64,000 bases of DNA from Thamnaconus septentrionalis (GCA_009823395.1 CM020512.1:12857905-12921904); one strand, 5' to 3'; counted from the first letter of the stretch, positions 24,179-51,099 are shown. Numbers and translations: made by a program. The notes: generated from the letters alone by a model not told the origin.

Positions 24179-24858
24179 TTGGTCATTTTTAGCTTTTTTT
24201 GTCCTGTCTTCCAAGTTTTGGTTCCTACTGGATCTGAGAAAGAGAAAGGAAACATTCCACAGTCTGACCTGTCAATGACACTGTGGGCATGGTCCAGGTG
24301 TACCACAAGGGGGTAGTCTGTTAGGTAGGACAGCCCAATGGCTGATATGTAGCCCACATATCAGATTATGGCGCTGTTTTCTGGCGTTTAACAAGGAGTC
24401 AATTGTGTGGTTGACGTAGGACCTCAAGAACTTCTGGTCCAGCCCCTACTCCTGGTCCCACTTCTACTCCAGGTCCAGCTTCTGCTCCTGGTCCAACTTC
24501 TACGTTGTGGTCCAGCTTCTACTTCTACTTCTGCTCCTGCTCCTAAGCTGGCTTCTGCTCCCGGTCCAGCTTCTGCTCCTGGTGCAGCTCCTAGTCCAGC
24601 TTCTGTTTCATCTGCTAGAAGCTGGAAGACCACAAACACTTAGCCAACAAGTCAACCAATTACAGCTGTCGCTGCTGAGGCTGTTGGTGGTTTCTCTGGT
24701 TCAGTATCAGGGTTTCTGCTGAAACTGGCCCCTTTCAGCAGAACCTCCTGTCTAGCACAGTGAGCTAAACCAGCGTTGAGCTAACACTGGCCACCAGACC
24801 ACTTCCTGTGATAGCATCTGTTCCAAGCGCATCTGCTCCATTCTTCTTCCAGAATAAA

Positions 24859-34603
<9,745 letters not shown>

Positions 34604-34798
34604 GTCAGTCTCCTGCTGCTGCTGCTCCTCCTATTTCACCTCCTCCTCCTGCTGTTCCTCCCCGTTTCTCCTGCTTCTCATCCTCCTACTCCTCCTCCAT
34701 TTCCCTCCCCCTCCTTCTCCTCCTTCTCCTCCTGTTTGTCCTCCTCCTCCTCCTCCTCCTCCTCCTCTACTTTCTTAACTCTTTGCTTCTTTAACCAG

Positions 34799-34891
34799 AT
34801 CACACAACTAGCCACAGGCGCCCCCTGCTGGCTGTGAACAATACCTTCATCTTTATGTTTTCTGTGTTGGTCCTCCCTGCAGACCACCTAG
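34799..34891 (+). other. Alternative last coding exons of cry1
   Basis: Exon 13 ends in phase 0 at 34603 (…S-T-E, then GTCAGT). Two acceptors follow. CTTTAACCAG at 34798 gives I-T-Q-L-A-T-G-A-P-C-W-L and stop at 34837. CTCCCTGCAG at 34882 gives T-T and stop at 34891. The second has the better polypyrimidine context and yields a CRY1-like short end, but sequence alone cannot decide. Confidence 0.45.
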
Positions 34892-35028
34892 CGGAGGCAG
34901 GGCTGAGCCTCTGTGGGATGGCGCCACCTGCTGTCCTCCTGGCAGAAGTTGGCCCTTGGTGAGAGGCGGATCGGCAGGAACACTGAAGTGAAAATGTGGC
35001 CGAGTTATTAAAGAAAAATTGAATTGTG

Positions 35029-35034
35029 AATAAA
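35029..35034 (+). terminator. Candidate cry1 polyadenylation signal
   Basis: AATAAA about 140-190 bp past the possible cry1 stops. A second AATAAA lies near 35443. Confidence 0.4.
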
Positions 35035-36395
35035 ATCGATGGATCCTGATCCAGAAGACAAAAGCCAGTGTCAGTGAGCAGCTGACCCTTTTGCACCCCT
35101 TTAGCCTACTAGCCCAGTGAGCTGTAGAAGCACACGGCATGATTGGTCAGTTTAACCAGTGGTCAAGGATGAAGTCAAATCAGGAGATTTCCAGCCAGAA
35201 GAAGGAATGGATCAGTGATGGATCAGTGATGGATCAGTGATTCTTCTGATTGTCACATCTTCACCTCCTTCCCTCCAACTTCAGAGCTCCAGCTCATCCA
35301 GTCCTCCTGCCAAGTGGGAGGTTTTCTCAAACCAAAAGCTTCAGACTCCTCCTGTCCGTCGTCTCACCTCCACCAAAACACCCGAACCCTAAAAACAGGA
35401 AGTAAAGAAGAGCAGGAACCGTCACTCTTTTCTAAGATTTCTTAATAAAAACCAAAAAGTCGCCAAACAAAAAGGAAGTTTGAACTGACAATCTGAAGAA
35501 CAGAAGACAGCGATCCAATCAGCCCACTTCTGTCAAATACAAGCAACATTCCTGCTCTGCCCGGTGCCCGCCAGCCACACCTGTGACTCCGCCACCAATC
35601 TCTCGGCTTGGCTTTATGGGGAGGACGGCGCCAGACAATTGACGTGCCGTCTCAGTTGGGTTCCATCCGCCCTCTAGCATCACCAGAACCAAGAACCTTA
35701 GAATGTATCCACACACACACACATGCATATGCACACACACACACACGCACACACAGAGGTACTGGTTCTCCAGGAGAGCGCTGAGGCCTGCTGGAGGTGC
35801 TGCTGGATCCAGACTAATTTCCACATCCAGCAGCTGTCACTCTGAGCAACAGAGGGATTGAGGGTGGTTTCTGAAGTACCCCACTGAGATTGCAGGCGGG
35901 GGGCGCTCCAGGGAACTGACTCCTGCAAGCCACAGCAGGACCAGGAACTTTCTTTGTCCTGAGGAGGTCAACAGGAAGTCAGTCCTTGTTGGCAGGACGA
36001 GTTCTGGCAGGTGGTCGGCGCTGTCCGAGATGGCGCGGGCAGAGCCGTGGGGTCTGTGTACAGTCGTTGCTACTTGTCGTCTGTGATCAGCGGTGTGAGG
36101 GTCATTAGGAGGGGGCGGGGCTTGATGTATTGTAGTGTTTGTGTCCAATGATTGTGTGTTCTGGAGAAAATTTCAAACTCGGTAGTTTTTTAGCTTTTAT
36201 CACTCTGGAAAAACACGTGGAACCAAGTTTTTATTGTTTCTCTGTGATCTTCTGCCTCCTTGTGTTGTGAGAATCTTCCCTTGTGCTTTATTAAGTTCAT
36301 GACAGGAAATTAAAGTTGTTTCATGTCGATCATTCTCTCTTCTTTGACACGTCGCCATCATCACACCCTGACAGTCCTGCTGAGGCAGCAACTCC

Positions 36396-36675
36396 ACTGC
36401 TCAGTGGTCTAGTGGTAGAGTGTCCGCCCTGAGACTGGTAGGTTGTGGGTTCGATCCCCGGCCGAGTCATACCAAAGACTGTAACAATGGTACCCATTGC
36501 CTCCCTGCTTGGCACTCGGTATTCGGGGTTGGAATTGGGGGGTTAGATCACCCAATGCTTCCCGGGCGCGGCACTGCTGCTGCCCACCGCTCCCTCAGGG
36601 GAGGGGTCAAATGCGGAGGACAAATCTTGCATCCTTTGGGATGTGACAATCACAGGGACTTTAACTTTAACTCTC
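36396..36675 (+). mobile_element. tRNA-derived SINE
   Basis: The head is tRNA-like: an A box TGGTCTAGTGGTAGAG and a B box GGTTCGATCCC with the spacing of a tRNA gene. It is followed by a non-tRNA body (CCCAATGCTTCCCGGGCGCG, GCTGCCCACCGCTCCCTC) and a tail GGGACTTTAACTTTAACT. The body matches the common fish SINE type as I remember it. It is not a functional tRNA gene because the acceptor stem does not close and the body continues. Confidence 0.8.
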
Positions 36676-37529
36676 CTCACCCAGCCAACCAATCAGTTTT
36701 GCCCCTAGTGCTCCACAGGTCAGCTGGCCTCCACTACCTGTCTTCAGCTAAAGGGAAGATTGTAAAACTCGAAGAGCAGAAGAAAATCTTTGATCATGTA
36801 GCAGCTCAAAATCACATAGCTGAGGAGACACTGAGACTTCTGTTCACATTTCTAAAGACTAAGGGGCACCCCAGCAGTCAAAACCTCCTGAGGAGAAGAT
36901 CCGTCTGGTAATCTCAACGTGGTCAGGCCTCCATAACTTACCTGAACGTTGGACAGTTGTTGGGGATGAGCCAAAAAGCTAAACAAAACAAAAAAAAAAT
37001 CATCCAATTTTTTTATTTTTTTTTAAAATAGATTTTTATTAGTTTTTATCATAACAAAACCGAACAGACAAACAACATAACACATGCTCTCTGTAGTCAC
37101 CAATACACATGTACATACATACACACTCTGCTTAGTTATGTTAAGGGTCTTTAAACTTCAGTATGTGACAGGAAACACTTTGATGTTTGTGTGTGGCACA
37201 CATGCACGCGGTGGGATATACGGGGGTCCGCTTTCAGTCAGGGTAGGCGGGCTCAGCCCCATCAACCCTGCTTGTAGGTTTAATTTTATTTCATTTCAGT
37301 ACCAAATAATCAGTGGTGTTCGTCTGTGGTTCCAACCTGAACCTCTTGTAGGTGTGTCACCTTGACCCCAGAGACACAAGTTCAGATCTTCACCTCCCAC
37401 CCACTCAGTGTGCAGAACATGACCTTTATCTCCGGGTTCTTCCATGGATGAATCATGGAGGCCAGCAGGTGTTCCCTCAGAGTGACTCACACTGTTTACA
37501 ACAACAGATAAGAGTGCTGTGTGTGTGTG

Positions 37530-37570
<41 letters not shown>

Positions 37571-37981
37571 GGGAAGTCCAGAGGGAAAGTGTAAATCCAT
37601 CGCCTGACACACACACACACACACACAAATATTTACATTCTAAATGTGGAAACGAGTGTTTGGGAGGATTTCCTAATTTGCATGCGATGGAAAGGTTCCG
37701 CCAGCAGGACTTCCACCAGCCTGGGCCTCCAGCAGCCAATCCCAGGCCAGAAATTTGGTTCTCACTCTGTTACCTGTTTGAAAAATTTGTCTAGAATGAT
37801 TTGAAGCAACCAACAGACGTTCAAACCCCAAAAAATAATCAACGTTAAATGAACAGAAAAAAAATTCTCCCAGTGTGAAGGGACGATGAGGAGAATAAAG
37901 GCCCTGACCTCAGTTCATGACCATGACCTCAAAATGAGCTTTTATACATCTAAAGTATTCCTTAACGCTACAGAGGCGAGT

Positions 37982-37985
<4 letters not shown>

Positions 37986-38055
<70 letters not shown>
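37986..38055. repeat. (AC)n microsatellite
   Basis: About 35 AC units, 170 bp upstream of the IL-17-like gene. Confidence 0.93.
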
Positions 38056-38057
<2 letters not shown>

Positions 38058-38224
38058 ATGGAACACCAAATGAAAATACATCCCAGGCTCTGCCCCCTTT
38101 GTTTCCTCTTGATGCAAATCTGTTGTTTGATAACCGAATATAAAATGCTCTAGCTGGAGATTGGAGTGGTGGACAAGGACCAAAACCAGGACCAGTGATC
38201 TTCACTTTGTCCTCAGGCTTCAGC

Positions 38225-38319
38225 ATGACCTTCACTCTTCTTCTGGTGAGTTTGACAGCAGTGGTTTAACAGCTGGAGCTCTCGCTGGCTATGTGGCCAT
38301 GTGACCAGCTAAGATGCGG

Positions 38320-38351
<32 letters not shown>

Positions 38352-38761
38352 TTCTTCTGGGACTGATGCGGATGGCGTGCAGCTGTCCCTCGAACTGTAG
38401 GCCTGCCAACAGCGCAATTTCCCACACGCAGCTCTTCAACCATGTTTCAGAGCTGCAAAACTCCTCTGTGGCTCCCTGGAAACTGATGTGAGTCCCTCAG
38501 CCAGCAGCTCATCCCAGGTCAGCAGCTCATCAACACGCCCTCACACTTTGATTTTTCACACCTTCCAGCCACGACACAGTATCAGGCCGGCTGCCCCCGC
38601 GCATCACGACAGCTGTGTGCATGTCCTGCAACGTGGAGCACATGGTGGCCAAACCCATCTACTTGTCGATCCGGGTGTTGCAGCAGAATCATGATTCGAA
38701 GAGATGGTGCATGTGTCCCTACCAGCTGGCTGTCGGCTGCACCTGTGTCAGCCAGCGCTGA
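38225..38761 (+). CDS. Interleukin-17 family cytokine, compact
   Basis: Three exons (38225-38245, 38351-38487, 38569-38761) join in phase to 116 residues. This encodes a secreted signalling protein. The signal peptide (M-T-F-T-L-L-L-F-L-L-G-L) is split by intron 1 after seven residues. IL-17 marks are the P-W-K-L…R-L-P-P-R-I block, A-V-C-M-S-C, Y-L-S-I-R-V-L and the closing V-G-C-T-C-V. An N-S-S glycosylation site is at 44. The family folds as a cystine knot; here the C-x-x-C, W-C-M-C and G-C-T-C pairs are present. Most family members are 140-170 residues, so this one is short, with a tight C-S-C-P-S-N-C cluster near the mature N-terminus. Subtype (A/F, N or other) is not assigned. Exon 2's acceptor is a bare (GT)n run ending in GCAG. 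Confidence 0.85.
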
Positions 38762-39900
38762 GCAGCCAGAGGTGAGAAGTCACAAAGTACAAAATACTTC
38801 CTCGCTGTACTTCAGTAGAGCTTTCAGGTGTCTGTGCTTCACTCCAGTATTTATTTTTCCGATGACTTTTTACTTTGACTTCTGACATTTGCACTCAAAA
38901 ATCTGTACTTTCTACTCCTTACATTGGAATGATGACTGCTTACTTTTATGTTTAAAAGTGTTTAAAAGATGAAAAAGTCATTATTTGTTCTAGTTTATGT
39001 TGCTTGAAGTGTAGTTATTCGAACTCAGCTGTTGTGTAGTTGAATTTAAGAGTGTTTGATATTTTAGAGGGAATTGTTTTACCTCGGCTTTGGAGTCACT
39101 GTTCAGTACATTTTCGGTACAGAGAAAAATAAACATGTAGAAAAGAACATTGGTTGTTGTTATTAATAGTGTCAACATCCAAAAATGGTAAAATCGTATT
39201 GAGAGTGACAAAGCTGTTCAAAATGACCTCTGACAAGTTCAGTCCAGATTATTCTGTCAAGTTTTACTTTTTAAAAAATTATCAATGAATGTGACAAAAA
39301 AAAATAATTCATTTTTATTTTTTACTTCAGTTTGTTTCAGAACCTGAACATTTGAGCAATCGAGTCCAATCTGTACTTCTTCATACTTTTGACACTTGTG
39401 GCCAGTTCCACATCAGGGAGGACAAAGTGATTTCTGTTTCTCTCAGGACCAACTACACGACAGGCTGTGTGTTTTTCAATGTTTTAAAGATCACTTCATC
39501 TTTTCATGTCAACAACTTTGAAGGTTCTTGAATGATTGAATCGGTGGAGTTTTCCTTAATGCTTTACAATATGCACTTGTATCTGTCACATTGGCTTTAG
39601 TTTATGTGAAATCTAATAAAGTTCAGGAAATCAGTTGTGAGTTGTCTCTATTGATATGAACAGGTTGCACTTGAAAAAGAGGCTTTGGTCTCAATGTGAT
39701 TTCCCCTTTCTAAACGAGGCTTGAATAAAACAAATAAAAAGGAGGATTGTCAAAGGCCTCATTTTGTATGTGCTTGTTATTATTTTAATAAAAGTAGGAA
39801 TAAATATCACCCTTTACCCGAGTAAAAATATAATTATTTGCGTGGCAGAATCGCCAGACTCACCAGTATACGTTCATCCAGCAGGGGGCGACACAATCGG
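38762..39900. other. AT-rich spacer before rps21
   Basis: This holds the presumed 3' UTR of the IL-17-like gene, then AT-rich DNA with no coding exon or recognisable repeat. Confidence 0.5.
39128..39133 (+). terminator. Candidate polyadenylation signal after the IL-17-like gene
   Basis: AATAAA about 370 bp downstream of the stop codon. A further one lies near 39613. Confidence 0.3.
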
Positions 39901-39914
39901 TTCATTGTATTTTT

Positions 39915-39969
39915 TTCTACTTCCGGGTCGGTTCCCTCCCTCTTTCCTGTCGGCCATTAGTCGAGCGAG
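39915..39969 (+). promoter_or_regulatory. rps21 core promoter and untranslated first exon
   Basis: An ETS/GABP-like ACTTCCGGG (39919-39927) precedes a pyrimidine stretch CCCTCCCTCTTTCCTGTC, the 5'-TOP signature of ribosomal protein genes. An untranslated exon then ends at 39969 before GTGAGT. The next exon starts at 40350 after TTTGCAG. Confidence 0.65.
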
Positions 39970-40371
39970 GTGAGTTTGTGTCCAGCTCTCCGCCGAATGG
40001 TCCAGTTTTATCGTATTTATCCTTTCTGTGTTCGCCTCTACACTTTTGTAAACGGTAGTTAAACGTTTTTGTACTCTGTGGAAACTTAAGTGGGCTATTT
40101 TCTCGGAAATATCGTGGCTTTGAGCCGCAGTGTCTGCGCGAGCCGCCACACGCGGCCGTCGTGTTGCGCTGTTGGTAGCCAGCTGCTAACCGCTAGCCGT
40201 AGCTTCGGTGTGAAACAGCCTCTGGAACAGAATATCCTTTAAAAAAAAATAAAGAAATAAATAAATCTTGTCAGGCCGTGAACGTGTTGTGTGTTGGTCG
40301 GACTCAGTCTAATCCCTGGAGTTCTTCATGTCGCTCACGTCATTTGCAGGTTGAACCGAAGAAGCTCCAAC

Positions 40372-42615
<2,244 letters not shown>

Positions 42616-42639
42616 TTGGACGGATTGGAGAATTTGTAA

Positions 42640-42645
42640 AATAAA
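42640..42645 (+). terminator. rps21 polyadenylation signal
   Basis: AATAAA 25 bp past the stop codon, giving the very short 3' UTR usual for ribosomal protein mRNAs. Confidence 0.75.
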
Positions 42646-43744
42646 AAAATAAAAATGAAAACAAGTCTTTGTATTCTGTTGGCGAGTGACCCGTTTCTGA
42701 TGGAAACTTTGCAGAAATCAGGTCCATTCAGGAGTAAAATGATTATCAGGCTTTTGAATGAAATGTCAGTCTGTCAGATGATCTACAAGCTGGACTGAAC
42801 ATGTCCTCAATGGTTTATTTATCTTCGATTCTAGCCAGACCAGGAAGGTCTGTCAGGTTGTCAAACAAGTTCGAGGTGATGGAAAGCTTCGTCACCTGCT
42901 GGCGAGATGGATTCAACCAGGACGAGACAAATGCTGCAGGAAGGTGGTTGTGAGGGGGCAATGGCGATCGGACCAAACTGTAGGTTGTTCCGCAAGACAA
43001 AAGGTTTGATCGATAATAAAAGGTTTTCATCCAATAACTAGTTTCTTTTTGCAGCCTGCCTCCTGGAGTTGATGGACCGGTTGTTGACTTGTAGAGGTCA
43101 TCTTCTGTTGAGATAAGTCATTGAGCGATGAGCAGGAGACGTAGCGGTTGGAGGGACTGAAAACAGCCTGTATTGACAAGTGAATCACGAGGGAATAATT
43201 AAAATTATTTCAGGAATAACTAACTGATGCAAGCAGAATCCAGAAAACAACTCACAACAACCAGATTCATTCCCATACAAATAACGTGGCAATAATCCCA
43301 GTCTGACGTTTTTTAAGTTTCAGTTTGACAAGATGAAACATACTGAAAGAAAATGGTTTTATTGTGTCACAAGAACAGGAAATCTCATGGAACTCTGCTG
43401 TCATCTCACGATAACCAGGCAAGCCTCGCAATTACTACATTGTCTCTAACCTAGGCCCACAATGATCCTCAGTTTTACTAGTATGAAGCATTAGGCAACA
43501 TAAAAGATCATATATGATTATATGTGTGTGTATTAGATATATAGACATTGAGCTATAATTGAGTATTGTCCGCATCGCAATAACAGTTATTGTCATGTTT
43601 TCTAGTTATATTACCAAGAAGTAACCTGTAAAGCTTGAAGAGAATTGTTCCAAGAAGGGACTAATGAGGAACTCCATAGCACTCTAACTAGCTCTGACTA
43701 ACTAGCTAACTAACTAGTTAGTCAGATTGTATCACTGTGTTTGT

Positions 43745-43900
43745 CACTGTGCCTTTAGGGCGATGCAGTGGCGCGGGTTGTCCAATGACCGAAAGGTAGG
43801 TAATGCGTGAATGAGAGGCCTTGTAAAGTGCTTTGGGGTACCTTAAAGGTGCTGGAAAAGCGCTATATAAGTGCAGTCCATTTACCATTTTACCGTTTAG
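43745..43900 (+). mobile_element. Fragment of an interspersed repeat (GCGCTATATAA type)
   Basis: TAAAGTGCTTTGGGGTACCT and GAAAAGCGCTATATAAGTGC, with a CCATTTACCATTTTACC-like tail, are the signature of a repeat very common in fish genomes. Class is not certain from this fragment. Confidence 0.6.
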
Positions 43901-43984
43901 ACCTGGGTTCTGTGTGAAGCTTGAATGTTTTCTCTGAGTCTGCATTAGGTACTCCAAAAACGTGTATTTTTCTGCTTTGATCTT

Positions 43985-44075
43985 GGAACAGTTGGGATAG
44001 GTATCAGCAGATTTCAGCGACCCTGAGTGCAGGAGGAAGCAGGTGGAAAGAAATGGATGGATGGATGTTTTTCAA
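43985..44075 (+). mobile_element. Decayed LINE (L2-like) 3' tail
   Basis: GGGATAGGTATCAGCAGATT followed by AGCGACCCTGAGTGCAGGA and an (ATGG)n tail aligns by eye with the tail at 5770-5905. Confidence 0.5.
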
Positions 44076-44400
44076 AGAATAAATGACAGGAAGCAGTGAA
44101 TAGTGTTAAGCGTCACTTCCTGCTCTCGTGCGGCCCTTTCCGTTCCCCAGTGACAGCAGGAGTCAAAGAGCAGGAAAAGAGATCTTTAATCACATTGTCT
44201 TGATTGAATACATGAATGGAAACATCAGCAAATACATTTAAACACTTTCCCGTATTTCAACATGTGACAGCAGATAAATACGGTGAAATCACGTGATCGG
44301 AATCAAACTGGGAGTTTAGAGTTTCTGCTTGAAACTAAGCCAGGCAGCTGCTGGAACGTTAAAGTTGATGGTTCCAATCCCTGGAGACCTGCAGCCGGCC

Positions 44401-45489
44401 TTACGAGTCCACGTCGGACTCGCTGGTGCTGCCGTTGCTCCACTTGCGGGGCGAGGCCACTTTGGTCCCACCCCCGTTGGGAGTGCCAGGCTGTGTTCCT
44501 GTGCCCGGCGGGGCAGGGGCCTCCTGCCGGGGGATGTGGTCCAGCACAGTGTTGACCAGGTTGTTGCAGAAGCTCTTGCTAAGAAAGTTGTAGAAGATGG
44601 GGTTGGCCACGCAGTGGAAGAGGGTCAGAGTCTGGACCATGCTGAAGGAGAAGTAAAGGCCCTCCACCATGTTGCAGCTGAACAAGAAGGGGTTGAAGTC
44701 GTCCACGATCATCAGCAGCGTGGTCATGTGGTACGGCAGCCAGCAAACGGTGAAGACCAGCGAGTAGACATGCACCAGCCAGACATCCCGTCGCTCCTGC
44801 ACGTCGGCGGTGGTCCGGACTGCCCGGGCGATCAGCACGTTGCAGGTGACAATGATGGCGCCGGGACCCAGGAACTGGAAGAGCATCGAGATGAAGGTCA
44901 CCGTGGCAAACCACTCAAAGTAGTTGTACTCAGGGACCATGTAGCAGCCTGGCTCATCCCATTCCAGAAGGTCCACGTGGACGTTCTCCACCAGCGCCAG
45001 GACAAAGGAGAAGGCCCACACCCCCCCGCAGATCAGCCAGCGCTGGCTGCCCGCCATGGGGAACAGAGAACGGGCAGAGGGCTGGCTCAGGGACCGGTAG
45101 CGCTCCAGGGTCATGAGGGCCAGGAAGATGGAGCTGCTGTAGAAGTTGATCAGGTAGACCAGGTTGGTGACCTTGCACAGGAAGCGGCCCCACAGCCACA
45201 CCTTGTCCAGGGTGGTCTCCATAATGAAGAAAGGCAGGATGGTGATGACCATCAGGTCCGACAGGGTCACGTTGATGATGCAGAACAGAACGCCGTTGGC
45301 TGAGTGGCGGCGGCGCCAGTTGACCCACAGGACCAGGGAGTTCTCCAGCAGGCCCGCCATGAAGATCAGCATGTAGAGCAGGAAGATGGCCACACGCCGC
45401 AACTGGTTGTCTGGCTGGAGGGTGCACTCCATCAGGAACCATGGCGTGCCATTCAGGCTCCAGGAGTAGTTGGACGTGTCAGCGCTCAT
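44401..45489 (-). CDS. gpr182: GPR182-like class A GPCR (atypical chemokine receptor type)
   Basis: Encodes 362 residues in one coding exon. The start is ATG at 45489 (M-S-A-D-T-S-N-Y-S-W): a splice acceptor CCCTCTGCAG lies three bases upstream, so longer in-frame extensions are intron and a leader exon is upstream, as in mammalian GPR182. Matches to GPR182 include G-L-L-E-N-S-L-V-L-W-V-N-W-R in TM1, T-L-D-K-V-W-L-W-G-R-F-L-C before TM3, C-W-L-P-Y-H in TM6 and F-H-C-V-A-N-P-I-F-Y-N-F in TM7. N-glycosylation sites are N-Y-S and N-G-T. The TM3 motif is E-R-Y, not D-R-Y. The C-tail is Ser/Pro rich and acidic (E-S-D-V-D-S). GPR182 in mammals is an endothelial scavenger receptor for chemokines. 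Identity rests on remembered family sequence; a different orphan receptor in the same clade is possible. Confidence 0.75.
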   Translation of the reverse strand: MSADTSNYSWSLNGTPWFLMECTLQPDNQLRRVAIFLLYMLIFMAGLLENSLVLWVNWRRRHSANGVLFCIINVTLSDLMVITILPFFIMETTLDKVWLWGRFLCKVTNLVYLINFYSSSIFLALMTLERYRSLSQPSARSLFPMAGSQRWLICGGVWAFSFVLALVENVHVDLLEWDEPGCYMVPEYNYFEWFATVTFISMLFQFLGPGAIIVTCNVLIARAVRTTADVQERRDVWLVHVYSLVFTVCWLPYHMTTLLMIVDDFNPFLFSCNMVEGLYFSFSMVQTLTLFHCVANPIFYNFLSKSFCNNLVNTVLDHIPRQEAPAPPGTGTQPGTPNGGGTKVASPRKWSNGSTSESDVDS

Positions 45490-45848
45490 CGTCTGCAGAG
45501 GGAAAAAGTCAAAAGGGTTCTTCAAACAGTCACATGATGATTTCAGCCTTGATGTCCAGAGGGAGTAGCAGGAGAAGGTCCCACTGCTCCACCTTCACTC
45601 GTGCCCTACTGCATTGGAAAGAGTTTGCACCTCGGGAGAGATGGTCAATCAAGAGAGCAGAGAAGAAGCAGAAGAATAGGTCAACCAAGGAGGAGGAGGA
45701 GGAGGAGGTCACCTGAGGAGTAGAAGGTAACTTGAGGAGAAGGGGGATCCCTGCGAGGCTCCTTAAAGCTCTGAGGGTGAGGAGATGTGAGCAGTGGGGC
45801 GGCCGGGGGCTCCATTCCCCTCCTCTCTTTCTCCCCTCCTCTCCCCCC

Positions 45849-45879
<31 letters not shown>

Positions 45880-45897
45880 AAAGATTTGACAGGACAT

Positions 45898-45937
<40 letters not shown>

Positions 45938-47489
45938 CGGGTGAAAGCTTCTTTATTTTTTTTGATCAGAAAAAAAAGACAAACATCTGATCAACAGATT
46001 GATAGATGAGTTTCGCTCTCTGATTGGTGTTGATGCAACAAACTTTTGCAGAGAGCTTTTGTGTGTGTGTGTGTGCGTGTGTGTCAGCTGAAGACAATCG
46101 CAGGAAATCCCTGATAACAGACTGGTGCTAGTTGGGAGTGTGCTGAGGGGGCGGAGCTTGGGGACCTAGGTCCGCTGGTGGCAGCAGAGGTACGTTGGGA
46201 ACATTTGTGTTGGCTGAACCAAGGGAAGTGCAGCCTCTTCTTCTCCCGATGGTCAGCACTTTACTGACCCCGCCCCCATCCTGCCCAGCCTATCAGGCCT
46301 GCTCGTGGTCCGGTAATAGCCAGTCAGCACATTCTCAGTGCCGCTGAAACAGGAAGCAACCATCAGCAGAAACATCTTCAGGAAGGAAAGCGCTCTCACC
46401 TCCTGGCCTCCAGCACCGTGGCCAGACGTCAAGGCAGCACGTGGCTGGAGAGCACCAGACCTTCTATCAGTAGAACTTAGAACACCAGCAGGACCTCACA
46501 CAGAGGTCTTCTAGAGATGGAGGAGTTCTGCCAGCCACAAAATGACAGCAGAACCTTGGTGGATGCTGTTACCAGCTCCACGTGTAGCCTCTGCAGGAAG
46601 CAGCTGCCGTGGCCTGGCACTGGTCCTGGTCCTGGTTCTATTTCTGGCCAAGTTCTAGTCCAGCTTTGGTCTGTGTTCTATTTCTGGCCTGGTTCTGGTT
46701 GGCAGCATTAGTTGGCATTAGTTGGCATTAGTCTGTGCACCTGAGAAGGTGCACAGAATGATTCAAAACCCAGGAAGTCCCGCACCCAACAGAATAATGA
46801 GCCACACACTTGCAGTTGTTTGTAAAATATATATTTTGGTCCAAAAGCTGATTTGCAAAAATACATCATGTGATGGCAAAGAAGGCGGAGCTTCAGACAT
46901 CCACAGGCGTCTAGAGCAGCAAGAAGTTGTTTCATAGTGACCGATTCTAAATTCAAGAACTTCTGTCCTGCGTTGTGGTCCTGTTTTGGTCCGGTTTCAT
47001 ACTTTGTACATTTCAAAGCATGCCGCCCACTAAATGATGCAACTATTTACCTTTAGTGTTTTAAGCTACGACGTCGCTGGTTCTAAGGGATCTAATCAGT
47101 GTGAAAACATGTCGGCTGCTTGATTCCATTTGTTTGCTACTGAAGCTTCCAGACACTTTCAACAATCACACTTGTGACGCAACAACGCAGCTAGCGACCT
47201 TTTAGCTTAGCAGCTAGCAGATTAGTGTTGCTGGCTGCGCGTCGAGCTCAGCGGAAGCTAACTGGCTAAGCTAACAAGTTGTCCCGGAGCTGGAGATGAT
47301 TGGAGATGGTTGACGGCGGGAGTGTTGGGGTGAGACAAAGAAACAGTCAATGGGTCAACAGCGCCCCCCAGTGTTGCCTTCTGAGAGCTTCGCAGAGAGA
47401 CTCTTTCAATAAATATCAGCAGTGAAGAAGCTTGAGGTCACCAATCAGAACGTGCAGCCGCCGCATTGGCCAATCGGCTTGCGGCGCGG
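45490..47489. other. Non-coding spacer with microsatellites
   Basis: Contains a GA-rich run (about 45690-45720), (CA)n then (TG)n (about 45857-45880 and 45900-45935) and a CCTGGT-type block (about 46617-46690). The leader exon of the GPR182-like gene must lie in the left part. The right part includes the pip4k2c 3' UTR. No other gene recognised. Confidence 0.5.
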
Positions 47490-50859
<3,370 letters not shown>

Positions 50860-50866
<7 letters not shown>

Positions 50867-51085
50867 GGCCGCTGCTCCGCCGTCCTCGCCCTGCGGTCCT
50901 CCTGATGACAGCTGTCCGAGGCGGAGCGGCCCTCCCCGGGTCCCCGCACCGTGTCGGAGCGGAGCCGGCAAATCGATTTCAGCTTCTCACTCGAGTCGCT
51001 CGCTCGTTCTTACCGGGAGATGACGTCAGAGGCCCACCACCGCCCCCCGCCGACCCTGATATCAGTGACCACGTGCCGAGCGGGC
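50860..51085 (-). promoter_or_regulatory. CpG-rich promoter of pip4k2c
   Basis: A CG-dense stretch surrounds and precedes the pip4k2c start codon (GGAGCGGCCCTCCCCGGG, CGTGTCGGAGCGGAGCCGG, CGAGTCGCTCGCTCG). No TATA box is obvious, as expected for a housekeeping kinase. Confidence 0.5.
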
Positions 51086-51099
51086 GATTGACAGGGGAA

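Larger units (their letters stand above)
35040..38224. other. Intergenic between cry1 and the IL-17 gene
   Basis: No conserved gene seen. It contains a tRNA-derived SINE (36396-36675), (CA)n arrays (about 35710-35755, 37600-37628, 37986-38055), a (TG)n array (about 37518-37570) and AT-rich DNA near 37000. An open block at about 36715-36910 on plus was not recognised. Confidence 0.55.
42650..44400. other. Intergenic between rps21 and the GPR182-like gene
   Basis: No coding exon seen. About 43745-43900 is an interspersed-repeat fragment (TTGTAAAGTGCTTTGGGG, AAAAGCGCTATATAAGTGCA). About 43985-44075 is a decayed L2-type tail ending in (GGAT)n. The rest is AT-rich. Confidence 0.55.

Noticed and set aside
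36396..36470. Possible tRNA gene (A box and B box present)
   Set aside because: No closing acceptor stem or terminator follows. The sequence continues into a SINE body and tail, so it is a tRNA-derived SINE.
36715..36911. Open block with a helical look (K-I-V-K-L-E-E-Q-K-K-I-F-D-H-V)
   Set aside because: No acceptor/donor pair of suitable phase, no neighbouring exons and no recognised family.
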